Shown here: positions 16,441 through 25,814 of the stretch, piece after piece
How positions within the stretch are numbered: position 1 is the first letter of the stretch
Layout of the letters: the number at the start of each line of letters is the position of its first letter
NCBI GenBank assembly: GCA_963921305.4
Contig: CAWUEX030000002.1
Span: 620,001 to 684,000 of the forward strand
Reading direction: 5' to 3'
Origin: CAWUEX02 sp963921305
GTDB taxonomy: Bacteria > Pseudomonadota > Alphaproteobacteria > Rhodospirillales > Rhodospirillaceae
Length of the DNA stretch: 64,000 nucleotides
Position numbers and translations under genes: made by a program
The notes under the pieces: generated by a model
Told to the model about the DNA's origin: nothing
Databases searched by the model: none
The model's input: only the letters and a program-made list of their open reading frames with translations

Positions 16441-18622
16441 AGAACCTGTAGTTCACCTGCACGCCATATTGCGCACCCGGAGCCGGATAGCCCAAGGCGT
16501 TGCCGATGCCGAAGGTATCAACCGCCGGATCAGAGGTTGAGGTGAAGCGCACACCGTTCTGGAAGTACTCTTTGTCGAAGATGTTCTTCCCGTAGATACC
16601 TGCCGACCAGCTGCCATCCGGCGTGGTGTAGGCGATGCGCGCATCCACCAAGGTAAGATCGTCCTGGCCGACCGCAGCTTCGTTGAATTGGGTGAAGAAC
16701 ACTTCATCGCGATAGCTAAGCTGCCCAAAGAAATCCACGGTGCCGCCATTGTCGAGCTCAACCGTGTAGTTGAGGTTAGCGTTCAACGAAAACTCCGGCG
16801 CGTTGATCAGCTTGTTGCCTGCCAAGTTAAACAAGCGCGGTGCGCCATTCTCGCTGCCTTGAGCGGATAGGAACTCATCGTACTCGGCATCAAGCCAGGT
16901 ACCGGTCAGATTAAATTCCAGGTTCTCGGCCAACAGGGTCTGCAGCTCGAATTCCACGCCTTTTACAGTGGCTTCCGCCGCATTGGTGGTGAGGGTAAGA
17001 CCGTTGATGAAGGTCGAGACCTGCAGGTCCGTGTAATCGTAGTAAAACGCGGAGGCATTCAAACGCACCTGGTCGGTGATGTCGGACTTGGTACCGACTT
17101 CGTACGACCAGATGAATTCCGGATTAAAGGCAGGATTGCGGTCGAACGCGTTGAAACCGCCGGACTTAAAGCCACGCGTGGCTGAGGCATAAAACAGCAT
17201 GTCATCGTTCGGTGTGAACTCGAGCACGAAGCGCGGAGTCCAGGCATCCCAACTGTTTTCAGCTTCACGCGGCGCGCCGAACTGGTTGACCGGATTTGGC
17301 GAGTCCAAACCGTCGAGGTCATTGACCGCACCGACGCTGGTGATGTCTTCCTTTTCTTCGTCGGAATAACGAATACCAGCGGTGAAGCTCAAAGTGTCAG
17401 TGAACTGATACGACGCTTCGACAAAAGCGGCGTAAGCCTCGCCTTCGTCGTCGTTCGGAATGATGAACGACAGGCCGAGCGGCGGACGCACCAAGCCAAG
17501 GGCACCGAACTTGTCTTCTTTCAGATACCAAAGGCCGGCGATCCACTGCAGCGGGCCATCATCAGTTGAGCTCAACTGGAACTCTTGGGTGAACTGATCG
17601 GTGTCGTATTGGAAGTTCGACCGGGTAACGTCGATTTCCGTGCCGTCGGTGTTGAACAGGAAGTCGCCGGTGAATTCTTTGTACGCGCTGATGGATTTCA
17701 AGGCGATGCCGTCAGCCACCTGCCATTCCAGGGTGGCGGTAATGCCGCCGGTTTCCCAGTCATAGCGGGTGGGCAGGTCGTTGCGGGTCTCGTCGAAGGC
17801 GCCGAGCGGCAGAGCACCAAGAGACTCAGCCAGGCCGAGATTGTCGCGCGGAATGATGGTGCGGTTGCCGCTGGTGAAATCGCTCCAATCGCCGACAACG
17901 GTGAAGGTGACGTCATCATTGATGTCGAACTCGACGGTGCCGCGGATGGCAAACATGTTTTGGTCGTCGATCTCCTTACCGCCGCGCGGATCGAGATCGG
18001 TGGTGAAGCCATCGTCTTCCAAGAAGCGGGCCGCGAGACGCGTTTTGACCATGTCGTTGATCGGCGCACTGACGGCACCTTGGAATTCATAGCGGCCAAA
18101 GTTGCCCGCGGTGGCCGAGGCGTAGCCCTCCACTTCGTCGGCGGGTTTGCGCGAGATCAGGTTGATGGCGCCACCGGTGGCGTTGCGGCCATACAACGTC
18201 CCTTGGGGACCACGCAGCACTTCGACGCGGTCAACGTCGAGGAACTGGGTCAGGCCCATCTGCGTGCGCGCGAGGTACACGCCATCCTGGTTGACGGCGA
18301 CGCTGGGATCGACGGTGACGCCGAAGATGTTGGTGCCAATGCCGCGGATATACAGCTGCGCTTCACCCCCGGCGCGGCTGAACTCCAGCGACGGGGTTTG
18401 GATGGCGATGTCTTGGATTTCATTGAGGTCGATGCGATCCAGCTCTTCGCCCGAGATCGCGGTGATGGCGATGGGAATTTGCTGGAGGTTTTCGCTGCGC
18501 TTCTGCGCGGTGACGACGATTTCTTCGAGCGCCATGGATTGCGCCTGGGCAGCGCCGGCGAAACCAAGCGCGGCTGCGGCAGTGCCGGCCAACAGGCTGG
18601 CGGTCAGAGTCTTGCGGGTCAT
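16439..18622 (-). CDS. TonB-dependent outer-membrane receptor
   Basis: Outer-membrane active-transport receptor of 727 residues from ATG 18622, preceded by GGGAGAG; this start gives a normal signal peptide ending AGAAQAQ. A TonB-box-like segment (LEEIVVTAQKR) follows at once, then the plug ('IPIAITAISGEELDRI', 'VLRGPQGTLYGRNATGGAI'), then the 22-strand barrel ending in the typical C-terminal VQVNYRF with terminal Phe. The closest type is the catecholate/'iron complex' receptor group widely used by marine and sphingomonad-like bacteria for many substrates. No adjacent periplasmic partner reveals the ligand. Confidence 0.95.
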   Translation of the reverse strand: MTRKTLTASLLAGTAAAALGFAGAAQAQSMALEEIVVTAQKRSENLQQIPIAITAISGEELDRIDLNEIQDIAIQTPSLEFSRAGGEAQLYIRGIGTNIFGVTVDPSVAVNQDGVYLARTQMGLTQFLDVDRVEVLRGPQGTLYGRNATGGAINLISRKPADEVEGYASATAGNFGRYEFQGAVSAPINDMVKTRLAARFLEDDGFTTDLDPRGGKEIDDQNMFAIRGTVEFDINDDVTFTVVGDWSDFTSGNRTIIPRDNLGLAESLGALPLGAFDETRNDLPTRYDWETGGITATLEWQVADGIALKSISAYKEFTGDFLFNTDGTEIDVTRSNFQYDTDQFTQEFQLSSTDDGPLQWIAGLWYLKEDKFGALGLVRPPLGLSFIIPNDDEGEAYAAFVEASYQFTDTLSFTAGIRYSDEEKEDITSVGAVNDLDGLDSPNPVNQFGAPREAENSWDAWTPRFVLEFTPNDDMLFYASATRGFKSGGFNAFDRNPAFNPEFIWSYEVGTKSDITDQVRLNASAFYYDYTDLQVSTFINGLTLTTNAAEATVKGVEFELQTLLAENLEFNLTGTWLDAEYDEFLSAQGSENGAPRLFNLAGNKLINAPEFSLNANLNYTVELDNGGTVDFFGQLSYRDEVFFTQFNEAAVGQDDLTLVDARIAYTTPDGSWSAGIYGKNIFDKEYFQNGVRFTSTSDPAVDTFGIGNALGYPAPGAQYGVQVNYRF

Positions 18623-18859
18623 TGAGTCTCTCCCAGAGATGCTTTGGTGGACCGTGGCAACATATGTAGGACACGAAACTGTCACGGACAGGCGGGAGGT
18701 ACTCCCTTTGCCCTGCATTTGCACGGGTTTATCCGCACAAACACGAAGGTTTGATCATGATGTGGCCTAGGGGTCACAGTGAACCCGCAGAAATTGGCAG
18801 ATTTTTTTCCCATAGCGGTATTAGGGAAAAGAATTTGCGGGAGCAGGCCCATTCCCGTC
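18623..18859. other. 237-base region between Nudix gene and TonB receptor gene
   Basis: Both flanking genes are on the minus strand, so this should contain the end of the Nudix transcript and the TonB-receptor promoter. A 7-bp inverted repeat, TTTTCCC (18805-18811) with GGGAAAA (18824-18830), lies close to the Nudix stop but has no U-tract on the minus strand. An imperfect repeat GGGTCAC/GTGAACCC is centred near 18778. No Fur-like or other operator could be named with confidence. Confidence 0.35.
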
Positions 18860-19327
18860 TTACGGGTGACTATCCAGCCCAGCCAGGATATCGACGTGGC
18901 CTTGAAGCAACTCATCCGTGAGATCGGCATCGAGCGCACCGGGCGTGATCCAACGGGCCTCGAAGATTTCCCGGCTGAGGATGGGGGCCTGGGAAGACTC
19001 CGCGCGGCCAAAGACAACCGTTTCCAGATGACGTGGGGCAACGAGCTTTGTCGGTCCAGACGTTAAATCGCGCGCGATCAAACCGGTTTCTTCTTTGAGT
19101 TCGCGGGCGGCAGCGGTCATGGCATCTTCCCCGCGATCAGCAAAACCGGATGGAAACCCCCAGGGTTTCGTTTTGCGAAAGACATGCCGGAGCAAAAGGA
19201 CTTGGCCGTTGTCATCACGGAAGACTCCGACGACCCCGTGATTGAACTTGGCGTTAAAGAGAAACACGCCGGTGCGGAGAACCCCGCGCGGTATCAGACG
19301 GAAAACAGCAGAAAAAAGTGCGCGCAC
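18860..19327 (-). CDS. Nudix hydrolase
   Basis: Nucleoside-diphosphate-linked hydrolase of about 155 residues. The Nudix box is complete: Gly-x5-Glu-x7-ArgGluLeu-x-GluGlu-x-GlyLeu, seen as GFADRGE, seven residues, then RELKEETGL. Glutamates of REVxEE bind the catalytic magnesium. The frame is open far upstream, inside the LLM oxidoreductase gene; I chose GTG 19327, 17 bases after that gene's stop, because it gives a normal-length Nudix protein. The exact start is uncertain. Substrate cannot be inferred. It is probably cotranscribed with the LLM gene. Confidence 0.88.
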   Translation of the reverse strand: MRALFSAVFRLIPRGVLRTGVFLFNAKFNHGVVGVFRDDNGQVLLLRHVFRKTKPWGFPSGFADRGEDAMTAAARELKEETGLIARDLTSGPTKLVAPRHLETVVFGRAESSQAPILSREIFEARWITPGALDADLTDELLQGHVDILAGLDSHP

Positions 19328-19343
19328 GGACTCAACGCAGCCG

Positions 19344-20540
19344 CTATTCCGCCGCGGCGGGTTTGGACTTTTGTTTCTTGTCCTGCTCGCGGTTGTGGCG
19401 GTCGATCTGCTGTTGCGTCGCCCGTTCGTGACTGGCTTTGAAGTCGGCGCGGCTGTCGCCAACCCAGTCATACGACTCTTCACGCTGCACGTTGAGCTTC
19501 TGGAAGTGGGGGAACACATACCGCGCCACCAATTCGTATGACTTGAGCTTGGCCTCGAACGGGGCCCAATTGTGGTCAGCAATAAGGAAGCAACCGAAGC
19601 CGCCGTCGGACGCGCCCCATAAGGTTTCGATCTGCTGGATGACATCATCCGGCGTGCCGATGGCGGCCATGCCGCTTTCCATCAAATGGGCGACCGGATC
19701 GCTGCGCCGCTCGGGCGGCACCATCGGCACCACGGCAACGTTCTCAAAGTACGCGACCCAGTCTTCGATGCCGTGCTCTACCTCGGCTAGCGCCTGCTCG
19801 CGGGTCGGCGCGCAATGCAGCAGGCCGATCATGCGCCAGTCCTGGCGGTTCATGGCGTTGCCGTGTTCTGCGGCGACTTCGCAGGCAATATCCCAGTTGG
19901 TGCCGGCGGCTTTCAAAGCAGGCGCGGCAGTGGCGCTCAGCGACATCAGCCCGGTGCCCAGGCGGCCCGCAGCCCGCGGCCCGGAGGGCGAGACCATCGA
20001 CGCGGTGACGACATCGATCGGATCAAAGCCGTAGGGCCGCAACTGCAACCGTGCGTCCTTCAGGGTGTACCACCCGGCCTCGCGCGACACGGTCTCGCCA
20101 CGGAAGAGTTTGAGAATGTCCTCCAACGCCATTTCCATCATGTCGCGCTGTTCGGTGGTCTCAATCCCCATCATCTTGGCGTCGGAGACAAGGGCCCCCG
20201 GTCCGGCGCCGAACATGGCGCGGCCCTGGGTCATATGGTGCAACTGCATGAAGCGGTCGGCGAGAATGAGCGGGTGATGATAGGGCAGCGAGTTCACACC
20301 GGTGCCGAGACGGATGCGCCGGGTGCGGTAGTGGGCCGCAAGGATCATCAGCTCCGGCGTCGAATAGAGTTCCGTTCCGGCGGAGTGATGCTCACCGAAC
20401 CAGGCTTCGTCATAGCCAAGGCGATCCATGTGTTCGATCAGCTGCAGGTCACGTTCGAGACACAGCGACGGGTTTTCGTGCACCGGGTGAATGGGCGGAA
20501 TAAAAGTGCCGAAGCGCAGGGCGGTTTGATCGAGCGGCAT
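19344..20540 (-). CDS. LLM class flavin-dependent oxidoreductase
   Basis: Bacterial-luciferase-like monooxygenase of 398 residues. The family signatures are 'RLGYDEAWFGEHHS' near residue 40, 'RIRLGTGVNSLPYHHPLILADRF', and 'RAMFGAGPGALVSDAKMMGI'. Such enzymes use FMNH2 supplied by a reductase to oxygenate their substrate, for example terpenoids, alkanes or alkanesulfonates. The C-terminus is an unusual Lys/Gln/Glu-rich tail (NREQDKKQKSKPAAAE). It is the first gene of a probable pair with the Nudix hydrolase. The substrate is not evident. Confidence 0.92.
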   Translation of the reverse strand: MPLDQTALRFGTFIPPIHPVHENPSLCLERDLQLIEHMDRLGYDEAWFGEHHSAGTELYSTPELMILAAHYRTRRIRLGTGVNSLPYHHPLILADRFMQLHHMTQGRAMFGAGPGALVSDAKMMGIETTEQRDMMEMALEDILKLFRGETVSREAGWYTLKDARLQLRPYGFDPIDVVTASMVSPSGPRAAGRLGTGLMSLSATAAPALKAAGTNWDIACEVAAEHGNAMNRQDWRMIGLLHCAPTREQALAEVEHGIEDWVAYFENVAVVPMVPPERRSDPVAHLMESGMAAIGTPDDVIQQIETLWGASDGGFGCFLIADHNWAPFEAKLKSYELVARYVFPHFQKLNVQREESYDWVGDSRADFKASHERATQQQIDRHNREQDKKQKSKPAAAE

Positions 20541-20745
20541 CTGTGCAATCCTGAAGCGGCATGAGACGGGGTCGCGTTAGTGTGACTCGGCGGCGCAATT
20601 GAATCCACCGCAGACGCGCGGCTTTGCGGCAGCCATATTTACCTGCCGAACGCTGCAAGCCGTGAACCGGGCCTTGAACCCCGCCGCAACCGGCCATAGG
20701 CTCTGACCGATCAACCACGCATCACATAACGCCAGGAGACGCGCC

Positions 20746-21033
20746 ATGCACCGCCACACCGTATTGTTTAACCTCAACGACGACGCCGACGAGCAAGCCG
20801 TGATCGGGGCAATGCGTAAGCTGGCGGATCTGCCCACCGTCGATGCGATGATGCTGGAAGAAAACGCTCTGCCGCCCGGCGACAAAAGCCCCTACAAGTG
20901 GTGTCTGATTGGCGACTTTGCCGACCAGGACGCCCGCGATGCCTACGAGAAGCACGACACTCACGTGGACATCATCCGCAACACGTTTCTGCCGGCGGTG
21001 AAAGACTTCATCATCTCTGATGTGAACGTCTAA
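20746..21033 (+). CDS. Dabb-domain (stress-responsive A/B barrel) protein
   Basis: Small protein of 95 residues that matches the Dabb ferredoxin-like fold: an N-terminal strand with a conserved His (HRHTVLFNL), a helix (EQAVIGAMRKLADLP), a central 'KWCLIGDFADQDARDAYEKHDTHVDII' segment and a terminal strand. Dabb proteins form dimeric barrels and include small cyclases and unassigned stress proteins. The start is ATG 20746 behind AGGAG. It stands alone between two minus-strand operons. Confidence 0.85.
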   Translation: MHRHTVLFNLNDDADEQAVIGAMRKLADLPTVDAMMLEENALPPGDKSPYKWCLIGDFADQDARDAYEKHDTHVDIIRNTFLPAVKDFIISDVNV

Positions 21034-21051
21034 CCTTCGAGTAAGCGCGCA

Positions 21052-21747
21052 CTAACTTTTGTTGGCCACCCAGGCGCCAAACACCATACGGCTGTGAAAC
21101 CGCTGCGGCGGGTCGAACCCCGCCGCCGCCAGCGCGTCTGCCTGCGCTCCTTCCGACACGAAATGCAGCGTGTCCTGAACTGTGGCGAACACGTCCTCGG
21201 CGCGGTCCGGAAGCGTCTCTTCGATGTGATCACGCCAGGCCTGCATGGCCAAAGCGTGCTCATCGGTCTGGGGATCGCCGATCGGGTGAACCATCATCAG
21301 AGGCGCGCCTGATTTAAGACGGCGGGCGATATCCTGGAACAGCGCGGCCTTATCGTCTGCAGCGACAAACTGCATCATGAGGATCGCCGTGGCCGCGTCG
21401 AACGGCCCGTGGTCCTCCAGGGTGTCGAGCGTGCCGGTGTGAAAGGCAACACGGTCCGATAGCCCGGCCTCGGCCATGCGCTGCTTGGCAACGCCGACCA
21501 TCGGCGCCGACGGCTCAACGGCAGTGAACGTCCACGTGTCGTCGAAATCGGCCAGGGCAAGAATCTCCGTGCACGTGCCTGCGCCGACCACCAGCACCCG
21601 CGCGCCTTCCTCCAACGCCAAGCCGAGTTGGGCGACAACGTGTTCGTGCAGACGTTCATAGTCAGGCACAAGGCGCGGGACAAAGGCGTCATAGCGCACA
21701 GCCATTTCGCCGTCGAAGTGGACATTTGGGTCAATAGTGCGGGGCAT
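21052..21747 (-). CDS. class I SAM-dependent methyltransferase
   Basis: Methyltransferase of 231 residues. Motif I for S-adenosylmethionine is VLVVGAGTCTEILALADF near residue 50, followed by the acidic residue ending the second strand (TFTAVEPSAPMVGVAKQRM) and motif IV-like 'FDAATAILMMQFV'. The target molecule is unknown. It lies 7 bases after the frameshifted FAD monooxygenase gene, so methylation and hydroxylation may act on one pathway. Confidence 0.9.
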   Translation of the reverse strand: MPRTIDPNVHFDGEMAVRYDAFVPRLVPDYERLHEHVVAQLGLALEEGARVLVVGAGTCTEILALADFDDTWTFTAVEPSAPMVGVAKQRMAEAGLSDRVAFHTGTLDTLEDHGPFDAATAILMMQFVAADDKAALFQDIARRLKSGAPLMMVHPIGDPQTDEHALAMQAWRDHIEETLPDRAEDVFATVQDTLHFVSEGAQADALAAAGFDPPQRFHSRMVFGAWVANKS

Positions 21748-21754
21748 GCGGGTG

Positions 21755-22983
21755 TTACACCGGCTCCAGTTGGTCGGCGTACCCCGCCATGGTCATGCGG
21801 TAGCGGAAGTGCTTGCCGTCATCTTGCGCGATCTCACGCAACTCAGTAAGTTCCGCCGCCATGCGTTCCGAGTCCGACGCATCCATCAGCAAACCGCGAT
21901 AGTGATTTTCGTCGAGCTGCTCATCGGTGATGGGTTTTACATCCGCCTCGTACTGAGCAAGACGCTGGGCGACCAAAGCGCTGTCGGCGAGGTCTTTGGG
22001 CTCCGGTAGGTAGTCGAACAGCCGCCCAGCGCAGCGAATGCCGAAGTTCATGCCCTGCCCACGGGCGGGATGCACGGTGTGGCAGGCATCGCCCAGCAGA
22101 ACGGTCGTGCCTTTGACCCAGCGGGCCGTCTCGCGGCGGATGACGGGATAAAAACCGGCCACTTCCGTATCCATTTGTTCGAGAGGCGGTGCCCGCCTTG
22201 CCATCAGACGTTTGCGGTCGTCATTTGTGGAGGCCTTCCACTTGGCAATGTCCGCCTTGTCGATGGCCATGCCGATCTTCCACTGCCCGGCCATGCGCGG
22301 AATGCGGCCGACACCGCCGTTGGGCGACAAGAAGGAAATGATTTCGTTACGGGGGTCCTGCAGTTCCCCGCGCGGCCCGAACATCACGACAAACGGGCGC
22401 TCGTAATCGTAACTCTTTTCGATGTCGAAGCCGCAGGCGGCGCGGATGCGCGACGACCGGCCGTCGCAAGCCAGGGTCATACGCGGCTTGATAACGATGG
22501 GAGCGCCCTCGTCACCGGTGATGCGTACTTCGGTGACGCCGCCGTGGGCGTCCGCGCCTGTGGCGATATCCTTTGCCGCCGCCGGGCGGAAGAGCGTGTA
22601 GTCATACCCGGGCGCGTTGACCGCGAGCTTCAGAGCGGTTTCGGAAATTAGGTCGTGATTGAGCACGATGTAATAGGGGTGCGGTACGGGCAGGTCGTCC
22701 ATGGCCGAGTGCAGCACGATCTCGCCGTCCGGCAACTGCCAGCGGGCGCCCAGGCGCTTCTCCGCCCCGGCGTCGAAGAACGCGTTCAAGATGTCCCACT
22801 CGGCCAAGGTCTCGACCACCCGCGGCCCGAGATGATCACCCCGGGCGGTATCGAGCGGTGCTCAGAGGCCTCCAACTGCACCACCGAATAGCCCCGCGTG
22901 CGCAGCCCGGCGGCGATGGTTGCTCCGGCAATGCCCGCGCCGGCGATCAGAATATCAGGGGTTAGAGTTTTCTCGGTTGTCAT
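21755..22983 (-). pseudogene. FAD-dependent monooxygenase (UbiH/PHBH-like), frameshifted
   Basis: Two overlapping frames together make one class A flavin monooxygenase of about 409 residues. The N-terminal part, from ATG 22983, carries the dinucleotide fold DILIAGAGIAGATIAAGL and ends in QLEASEHR. The rest continues in another frame as DTARGDHLGPRVVETLA, then the 'LACDGRSSRIR' motif and the FAD-ribityl motif GDACHTVHPARGQGMNF. The switch falls at about 22853-22857 and is repaired by adding one base. No slippery sequence is present. As it stands, neither piece would be a functional enzyme. It is flanked by GST and methyltransferase genes in the same operon. Confidence 0.88.
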
Positions 22984-23046
22984 GTGAGCAGACTTATACA
23001 GGTCTTCTGCACACGCTAACCACCGCAAAAGGGCAAGGACGTGTGT

Positions 23047-23769
23047 TCACACCCCATCCCATTCCTTAGGGGTGGCACGGGCAAGGCCGTCGTACAAATC
23101 GAGCATTCGTTCGAACCAGGGGACGAGCGGATCATCGTCTTCGAGAATTTTCAGCGGCGACATCATGCGTGCCCACAGGAGCGCGGCGGAGGCGATGTAG
23201 TCCGGATACAGCGGTGTGTCGCCGGACAAAAACGGACGGTCTTCGAGGCAGGTGCGCAGCGGATTGAGATTGGCGCGAAACTCAATCAGCGTCTGCTCGC
23301 GGTTCTCGACCATCTCTTCCAGGGTTTTGCCGAACCGCTTTTCCCGGCTTGCGCGGAAATAGGGCTGGTCTTCAGGGTCCAGGCGATCGTGAATGTCCTT
23401 GATGATCACATGCAGCAGCGGAAAACTGATCGCCCGCATGCCCCAGTGCTGGAGAAAGGCAGAGAAACTGCGGGCTGCGCCTTGTGCGCCACCCGGCCCG
23501 AACAGCGACGGCGTGTCCGGGTAGGTGCTCTCCAGATATTCGGCGATGGCCCAGCTATCACACACAGCGGTGTCACCGTCTTCGATCACCGGAATGGTTT
23601 TGTGGCCGCCACCGCACACCTTTGGAATGTCGACAAAACGGGTGGCAATGGTTTCGTATGCCAACCCTTTATGGGCCAGAGCGAACTGCGTACGCCAACA
23701 ATTGGAGGAGAACCGCCGTCCATCCGCGGCGGCGAGGTCGTATAGCTTAATGAGGCGCGAACGCGGCAC
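23047..23769 (-). CDS. glutathione S-transferase family protein
   Basis: Cytosolic GST-fold protein of 240 residues. The thioredoxin-like N-domain reads 'LIKLYDLAAADGRRFSSNCWRTQFAL' and 'GHKTIPVIEDGDTAVCDSWAIAEYLE'; the latter contains the cis-Pro and the Asp-Ser pair that bind glutathione. An all-helical C-domain follows. The start is GTG 23769, supported by AGGAG seven bases away. It may conjugate or isomerise an aromatic or epoxide intermediate together with the monooxygenase next to it; that is inference from context. Confidence 0.9.
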   Translation of the reverse strand: MPRSRLIKLYDLAAADGRRFSSNCWRTQFALAHKGLAYETIATRFVDIPKVCGGGHKTIPVIEDGDTAVCDSWAIAEYLESTYPDTPSLFGPGGAQGAARSFSAFLQHWGMRAISFPLLHVIIKDIHDRLDPEDQPYFRASREKRFGKTLEEMVENREQTLIEFRANLNPLRTCLEDRPFLSGDTPLYPDYIASAALLWARMMSPLKILEDDDPLVPWFERMLDLYDGLARATPKEWDGV

Positions 23770-23900
23770 AGTATTCTCCTGGACAAACGGATTTCGACAG
23801 GTAAGAACCTTGGCTCACCGCGCAACCGCGGGCAAGGTCGCGGCGTTGGCTATCTTTGCCCGCACACTTGACGTTCGTGACTCGGGAGGGGGCACACGCT

Positions 23901-24425
23901 TTGTCCAAGATCGATATGGCCCGCCTTGATCCGTTTCTTGCCCACTGGCGCGAGCTCGCCAGTGCGGACGGCGGGCTAATGCCGACCTTGCAGACCTTCC
24001 TGGATAAGGCCGAGCCAACCTTCCAACCCCATGTGGCGCTGGTGGATATTCTTGACCGGACGGAATGGCGCATGCGCCTGTTCGGCACCGGGCGCACCGA
24101 AGCCTTCGGGCGGGACCTATGGGACACCAACCCATTGGTTGTCTATGCGGAAGGGGTGCGGGAGTTGGTTATTGACAGCATCCAACACGTGATTTCCCAG
24201 CCCTGTGGCTGGCTGACCGCGCGCGAAGTGACCAGCGTGACGGGCGTATCCAACAGCGGCTTCGGTGTCACCCTGCCGCTGGAGACAGGTGACGGGCAGC
24301 CCGCGTGCATCGTCAATTTTACGATGACCTCGGCACCGTTGTCTCATAAGGACCGGCGCGGCCAGGCGGACTCCCTCCCGGAGCATAACTGGCTCGATAT
24401 CGGCGCGGGTACGCCGGGGTCCTGA
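23901..24425 (+). CDS. PAS_5-type PAS domain protein (second copy)
   Basis: Stand-alone PAS protein of about 174 residues, distantly similar to the one at 15793-16281. Conserved parts are 'LDPFLAHWRELASADGGLMPTLQTF' and 'EWRMRLFGTGRTEAFGRDLWD'. I chose TTG 23901 because GGGAGGGGG lies eight to nine bases upstream; ATG 23916 is the alternative. The frame is open from 23856, but those residues are not PAS-like. No output domain is attached. Confidence 0.75.
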   Translation: MSKIDMARLDPFLAHWRELASADGGLMPTLQTFLDKAEPTFQPHVALVDILDRTEWRMRLFGTGRTEAFGRDLWDTNPLVVYAEGVRELVIDSIQHVISQPCGWLTAREVTSVTGVSNSGFGVTLPLETGDGQPACIVNFTMTSAPLSHKDRRGQADSLPEHNWLDIGAGTPGS

Positions 24426-24567
24426 CCGGGCCAGACCTTCTCTTGTGTCGCCGTAACGGCCCCTCTATGGTGCGTCCACACCCTTGACCGCTGGGCCCAC
24501 ACTGAGCTGCAACCGCATTGGCAACCAGCTTTCCCCGGCAGCCTTCCACACACTTGAAAGATCGAGC

Positions 24568-25002
24568 ATGAGCACAGCGAAAGACGGCGACACCGTCACA
24601 TTTCATTACACCGGCATGCTGTCGGACGGCACGCAATTCGACTCGTCCGTCGGCGCCGATCCGATGTCGGCCACATTGGGCGAAGGCCGTCTGATTCCAG
24701 GTTTCGAAAGCGCGCTGGTGGGCATGACCGTAGGTGACAGCCAGAAATTCACCATTCCCGCCGACGAAGCCTATGGCGAACGCCGCGCCGATTTGGTGCA
24801 GACCCTGGACCTCACCATGTTCCCCGAAGAAGGTTCGGCGGTGGAGGTCGGTCAGACTTATGAGATGACGATGCAGTCCGGGCAACCCCTGCCGGTCACC
24901 ATTGTCGCGATCGAAGAAGAGGAAGTGACGGTGGACGCCAACCACCCGCTGGCGGGGCAAGACCTGACCTTTGAACTGGAATTGGTAGGGATCGAGCCAT
25001 GA
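24568..25002 (+). CDS. FKBP-type peptidyl-prolyl isomerase, SlyD-like
   Basis: Prolyl cis-trans isomerase of 144 residues. ATG 24568 opens into the FKBP fold (DGDTVTFHYTGMLSDGTQFDSS), followed by 'LIPGFESALVGMTVGDSQKFTIP' and the SlyD-type insert-in-flap region 'YGERRADLVQTL'. It lacks the metal-binding His-rich tail of E. coli SlyD and has no signal peptide, so it acts in the cytoplasm. Its stop overlaps the start of the exported parvulin gene (ATGA). Confidence 0.93.
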   Translation: MSTAKDGDTVTFHYTGMLSDGTQFDSSVGADPMSATLGEGRLIPGFESALVGMTVGDSQKFTIPADEAYGERRADLVQTLDLTMFPEEGSAVEVGQTYEMTMQSGQPLPVTIVAIEEEEVTVDANHPLAGQDLTFELELVGIEP

Positions 25003-25802
25003 TGCGCGCACTGGTTTTTGCCCCGTTACTCTTTGTTGGACTTGGTTCAACTGTTCACGCACAGACGGCCGATACTGTTGTCGCTGAGTTGAACGGCACA
25101 CCGATTACCTTTGGTGAGATTCAGGCCTTTCAACAGGGCATCCCCACGGCAGCCGACATCGACACCGCACAAATTCTACCGCGCTTGATTGAGTTCTACG
25201 TCGATCAACAGCTTGTCATCACCGCGGCACGCGGGCGGGGTCTGGAAAACGACCCTCAAGTGAAAGAGCAACTGGCCCGGCTGGAAGGCGAGCTCATCCG
25301 CCAGGCCTATCTGCGCGATGAAATCCGCGACCGCGTGACCGACGACAAAGTGCGCGCGGCCTATGACAAGCGGCTTGAAACCATGGTGCAGGAAGAAGAG
25401 GTGCGCGCCCGGCACATCCTGGTGAAAACCGAGGACGAAGCCGAGGCCTTGGTGCGGGAACTATCCGGCGGCGCAGATTTTGCGGCGCTGGCGCAAGAGA
25501 AGTCGACCGGGCCCTCGGGGCCGCAAGGCGGCGACCTGGGCTACTTCACCGCCGGAGTGATGGTGCCGGAGTTTTCTGAAGCGGCGTTTGCCATGGAACC
25601 GGGCGAGGTGTCCTCCCCCGTGCAGACCGACTTCGGCTGGCATGTCATCAAAGTGGAAGACAAGCGCCTTAAGCCCCTGCCCACGTTCGACGAGATGGCG
25701 CCCGAATTGCGCGACACCCTCTCCAATGAGGCTGTTGATGACGTGCTGACCGAGTTGCGCGGCCGGGCCGAAATCACCATCGCACCCACACCTGCACAAT
25801 AG
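24999..25802 (+). CDS. periplasmic parvulin-type peptidyl-prolyl isomerase
   Basis: Exported PpiC/SurA-class folding factor of 267 residues. A signal peptide (to about TVHAQ) is followed by a helical chaperone part (about residues 25-130) and a parvulin domain that starts at VRARHILVKTEDEAEALV and continues through 'GGDLGYFTAGVMVPEFSEAAF' to 'TDFGWHVIKVED'. It should assist folding of outer-membrane and periplasmic proteins. Translationally coupled to the SlyD-like gene, pairing a cytoplasmic with a periplasmic prolyl isomerase. Confidence 0.94.
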   Translation: MMRALVFAPLLFVGLGSTVHAQTADTVVAELNGTPITFGEIQAFQQGIPTAADIDTAQILPRLIEFYVDQQLVITAARGRGLENDPQVKEQLARLEGELIRQAYLRDEIRDRVTDDKVRAAYDKRLETMVQEEEVRARHILVKTEDEAEALVRELSGGADFAALAQEKSTGPSGPQGGDLGYFTAGVMVPEFSEAAFAMEPGEVSSPVQTDFGWHVIKVEDKRLKPLPTFDEMAPELRDTLSNEAVDDVLTELRGRAEITIAPTPAQ

Positions 25803-25814
25803 GGTTCCGCAACC

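Noticed and set aside
17585..18625. Plus-strand frame of 346 codons opposite the TonB receptor
   Set aside because: It lies wholly antisense to a clear receptor gene, has no ribosome site and a composition typical of the reverse frame of GC-rich DNA.
22848..22862. Programmed ribosomal frameshift in the FAD monooxygenase
   Set aside because: No slippery heptamer, downstream structure or family precedent; a simple indel explains it.
24999..25802. Full SurA identity for the exported parvulin
   Set aside because: Only one parvulin domain is present and the protein is much shorter than SurA; a PpiC/PrsA-like name is safer.
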